From CAVSUZ01 sp963791885 (GTDB lineage: Bacteria; Pseudomonadota; Alphaproteobacteria; Acetobacterales; Acetobacteraceae), in the NCBI GenBank assembly GCA_963791885.1, contig CAWBUL010000004.1, forward strand, positions 1,178,001-1,242,000: a DNA stretch of 64,000 nucleotides, read 5' to 3'. This document shows, one piece after another, positions 63,789-64,000 of the stretch. Below the pieces are notes generated by a model. That model made no database searches. It worked only from the letters and a program-made list of their open reading frames with translations, and was not told the origin of the DNA. The position numbers and the translations under genes are program-made. The first letter of the stretch is position 1. Each line of letters starts with the position of its first letter.

Positions 63789-64000
63789 CATTGCCAGTTG
63801 TCCAATGACGACGGTCACGTTGGCCACGTTTTCCACAGGCTAGCGCATCGAAAGAACGCGGTGAAGTGGTACCAACTGGGCCGCTACGCTAGGTTTCTCG
63901 CCATCCCAGAGGAGGCGCTTGTGGCAACTATCCAGGATGTCAGCCCAACCCGATCCAACATGTCGTTCGGATCGTCGACGCAGTTCACGACTGGACGGAT
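63789..64000 (+). CDS. Partial open frame at window edge, unrecognised
   Basis: An open frame without clear start reads NDDGHVGHVFHRLAHRKNAV and KWYQLGRYARFLAIPEEALV up to the window end. The composition is protein-like and vaguely recalls the C-terminal region of HipA-type kinases, but the match is too weak for a call. The rest of 63642-63788 shows nothing. Confidence 0.25.

Noticed and set aside
1..64000. CRISPR arrays
   Set aside because: No regularly spaced short direct repeats were seen; the only regular repeats are the coding repeats of the giant gene and the IS21 end repeats.

Overview
The window is GC-rich chromosomal DNA from an alphaproteobacterium, most likely a member of the Acetobacteraceae/Rhodospirillales. 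The evidence is the leuS-lptE-holA order, codon use, and accessory genes of Acetobacteraceae type; this is inference, as no rRNA is present.

Layout: (1) 1-9.2 kb is a patchwork. It holds an IS5-family tail, a PIN-type toxin-antitoxin pair, an rlmB/hydratase operon, a dioxygenase, an orphan receiver protein, and a complete IS256-family element sitting directly on the start codon of a decayed GST gene. (2) 9.2-17.8 kb is core: a class III aminotransferase divergent from phosphatidylserine decarboxylase, a TPR/ATP-grasp protein, leuS, lptE, holA and tRNA-Glu. (3) At tRNA-Glu a serine-recombinase relic overlaps the tRNA 3' end and is cut by an IS21 element, which suggests an old island boundary. 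(4) 20.5-43.3 kb, all on the minus strand, is an exopolysaccharide locus. It runs from a 2OG-oxygenase, a 54-aa protein and a giant repeat protein carrying a PelA/Agd3-like deacetylase region, through glmS, an export protein, sugar-nucleotide genes and pelD-pelE-pelF-pelG, to a TPR protein, a GH114-like hydrolase and a spherulin-4/GH135-like hydrolase. (5) 43.3-54.3 kb is a mobile zone: an IS256 relic, a second identical IS256 copy, IS630, phage-like fragments, a tyrosine integrase overlapping a large serine recombinase, a TumE-like TA pair and a Phd antitoxin. (6) 54.4-63.7 kb holds catabolic genes: beta-lactamase-like hydrolase, MlrC peptidase, alpha/beta hydrolase, two FAD oxidoreductases flanking a peptide-type ABC binding protein, and a small membrane protein.

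The most interesting system is region 4. It combines the bacterial Pel synthase-export core with glycoside hydrolase families (GH114, GH135) known from the fungal galactosaminogalactan pathway. The deacetylase-like module sits on a predicted 2,349-residue secreted protein with tandem N-terminal beta domains, 125-residue repeats and RTX-like calcium-binding tails. glmS and epimerases would supply GlcNAc/GalNAc precursors.

A caution: at least ten otherwise intact genes are interrupted by exactly one inserted or deleted base, often in a short homopolymer, with no other damage. This looks more like residual sequencing indels than decay, so the 'broken' labels below are provisional.
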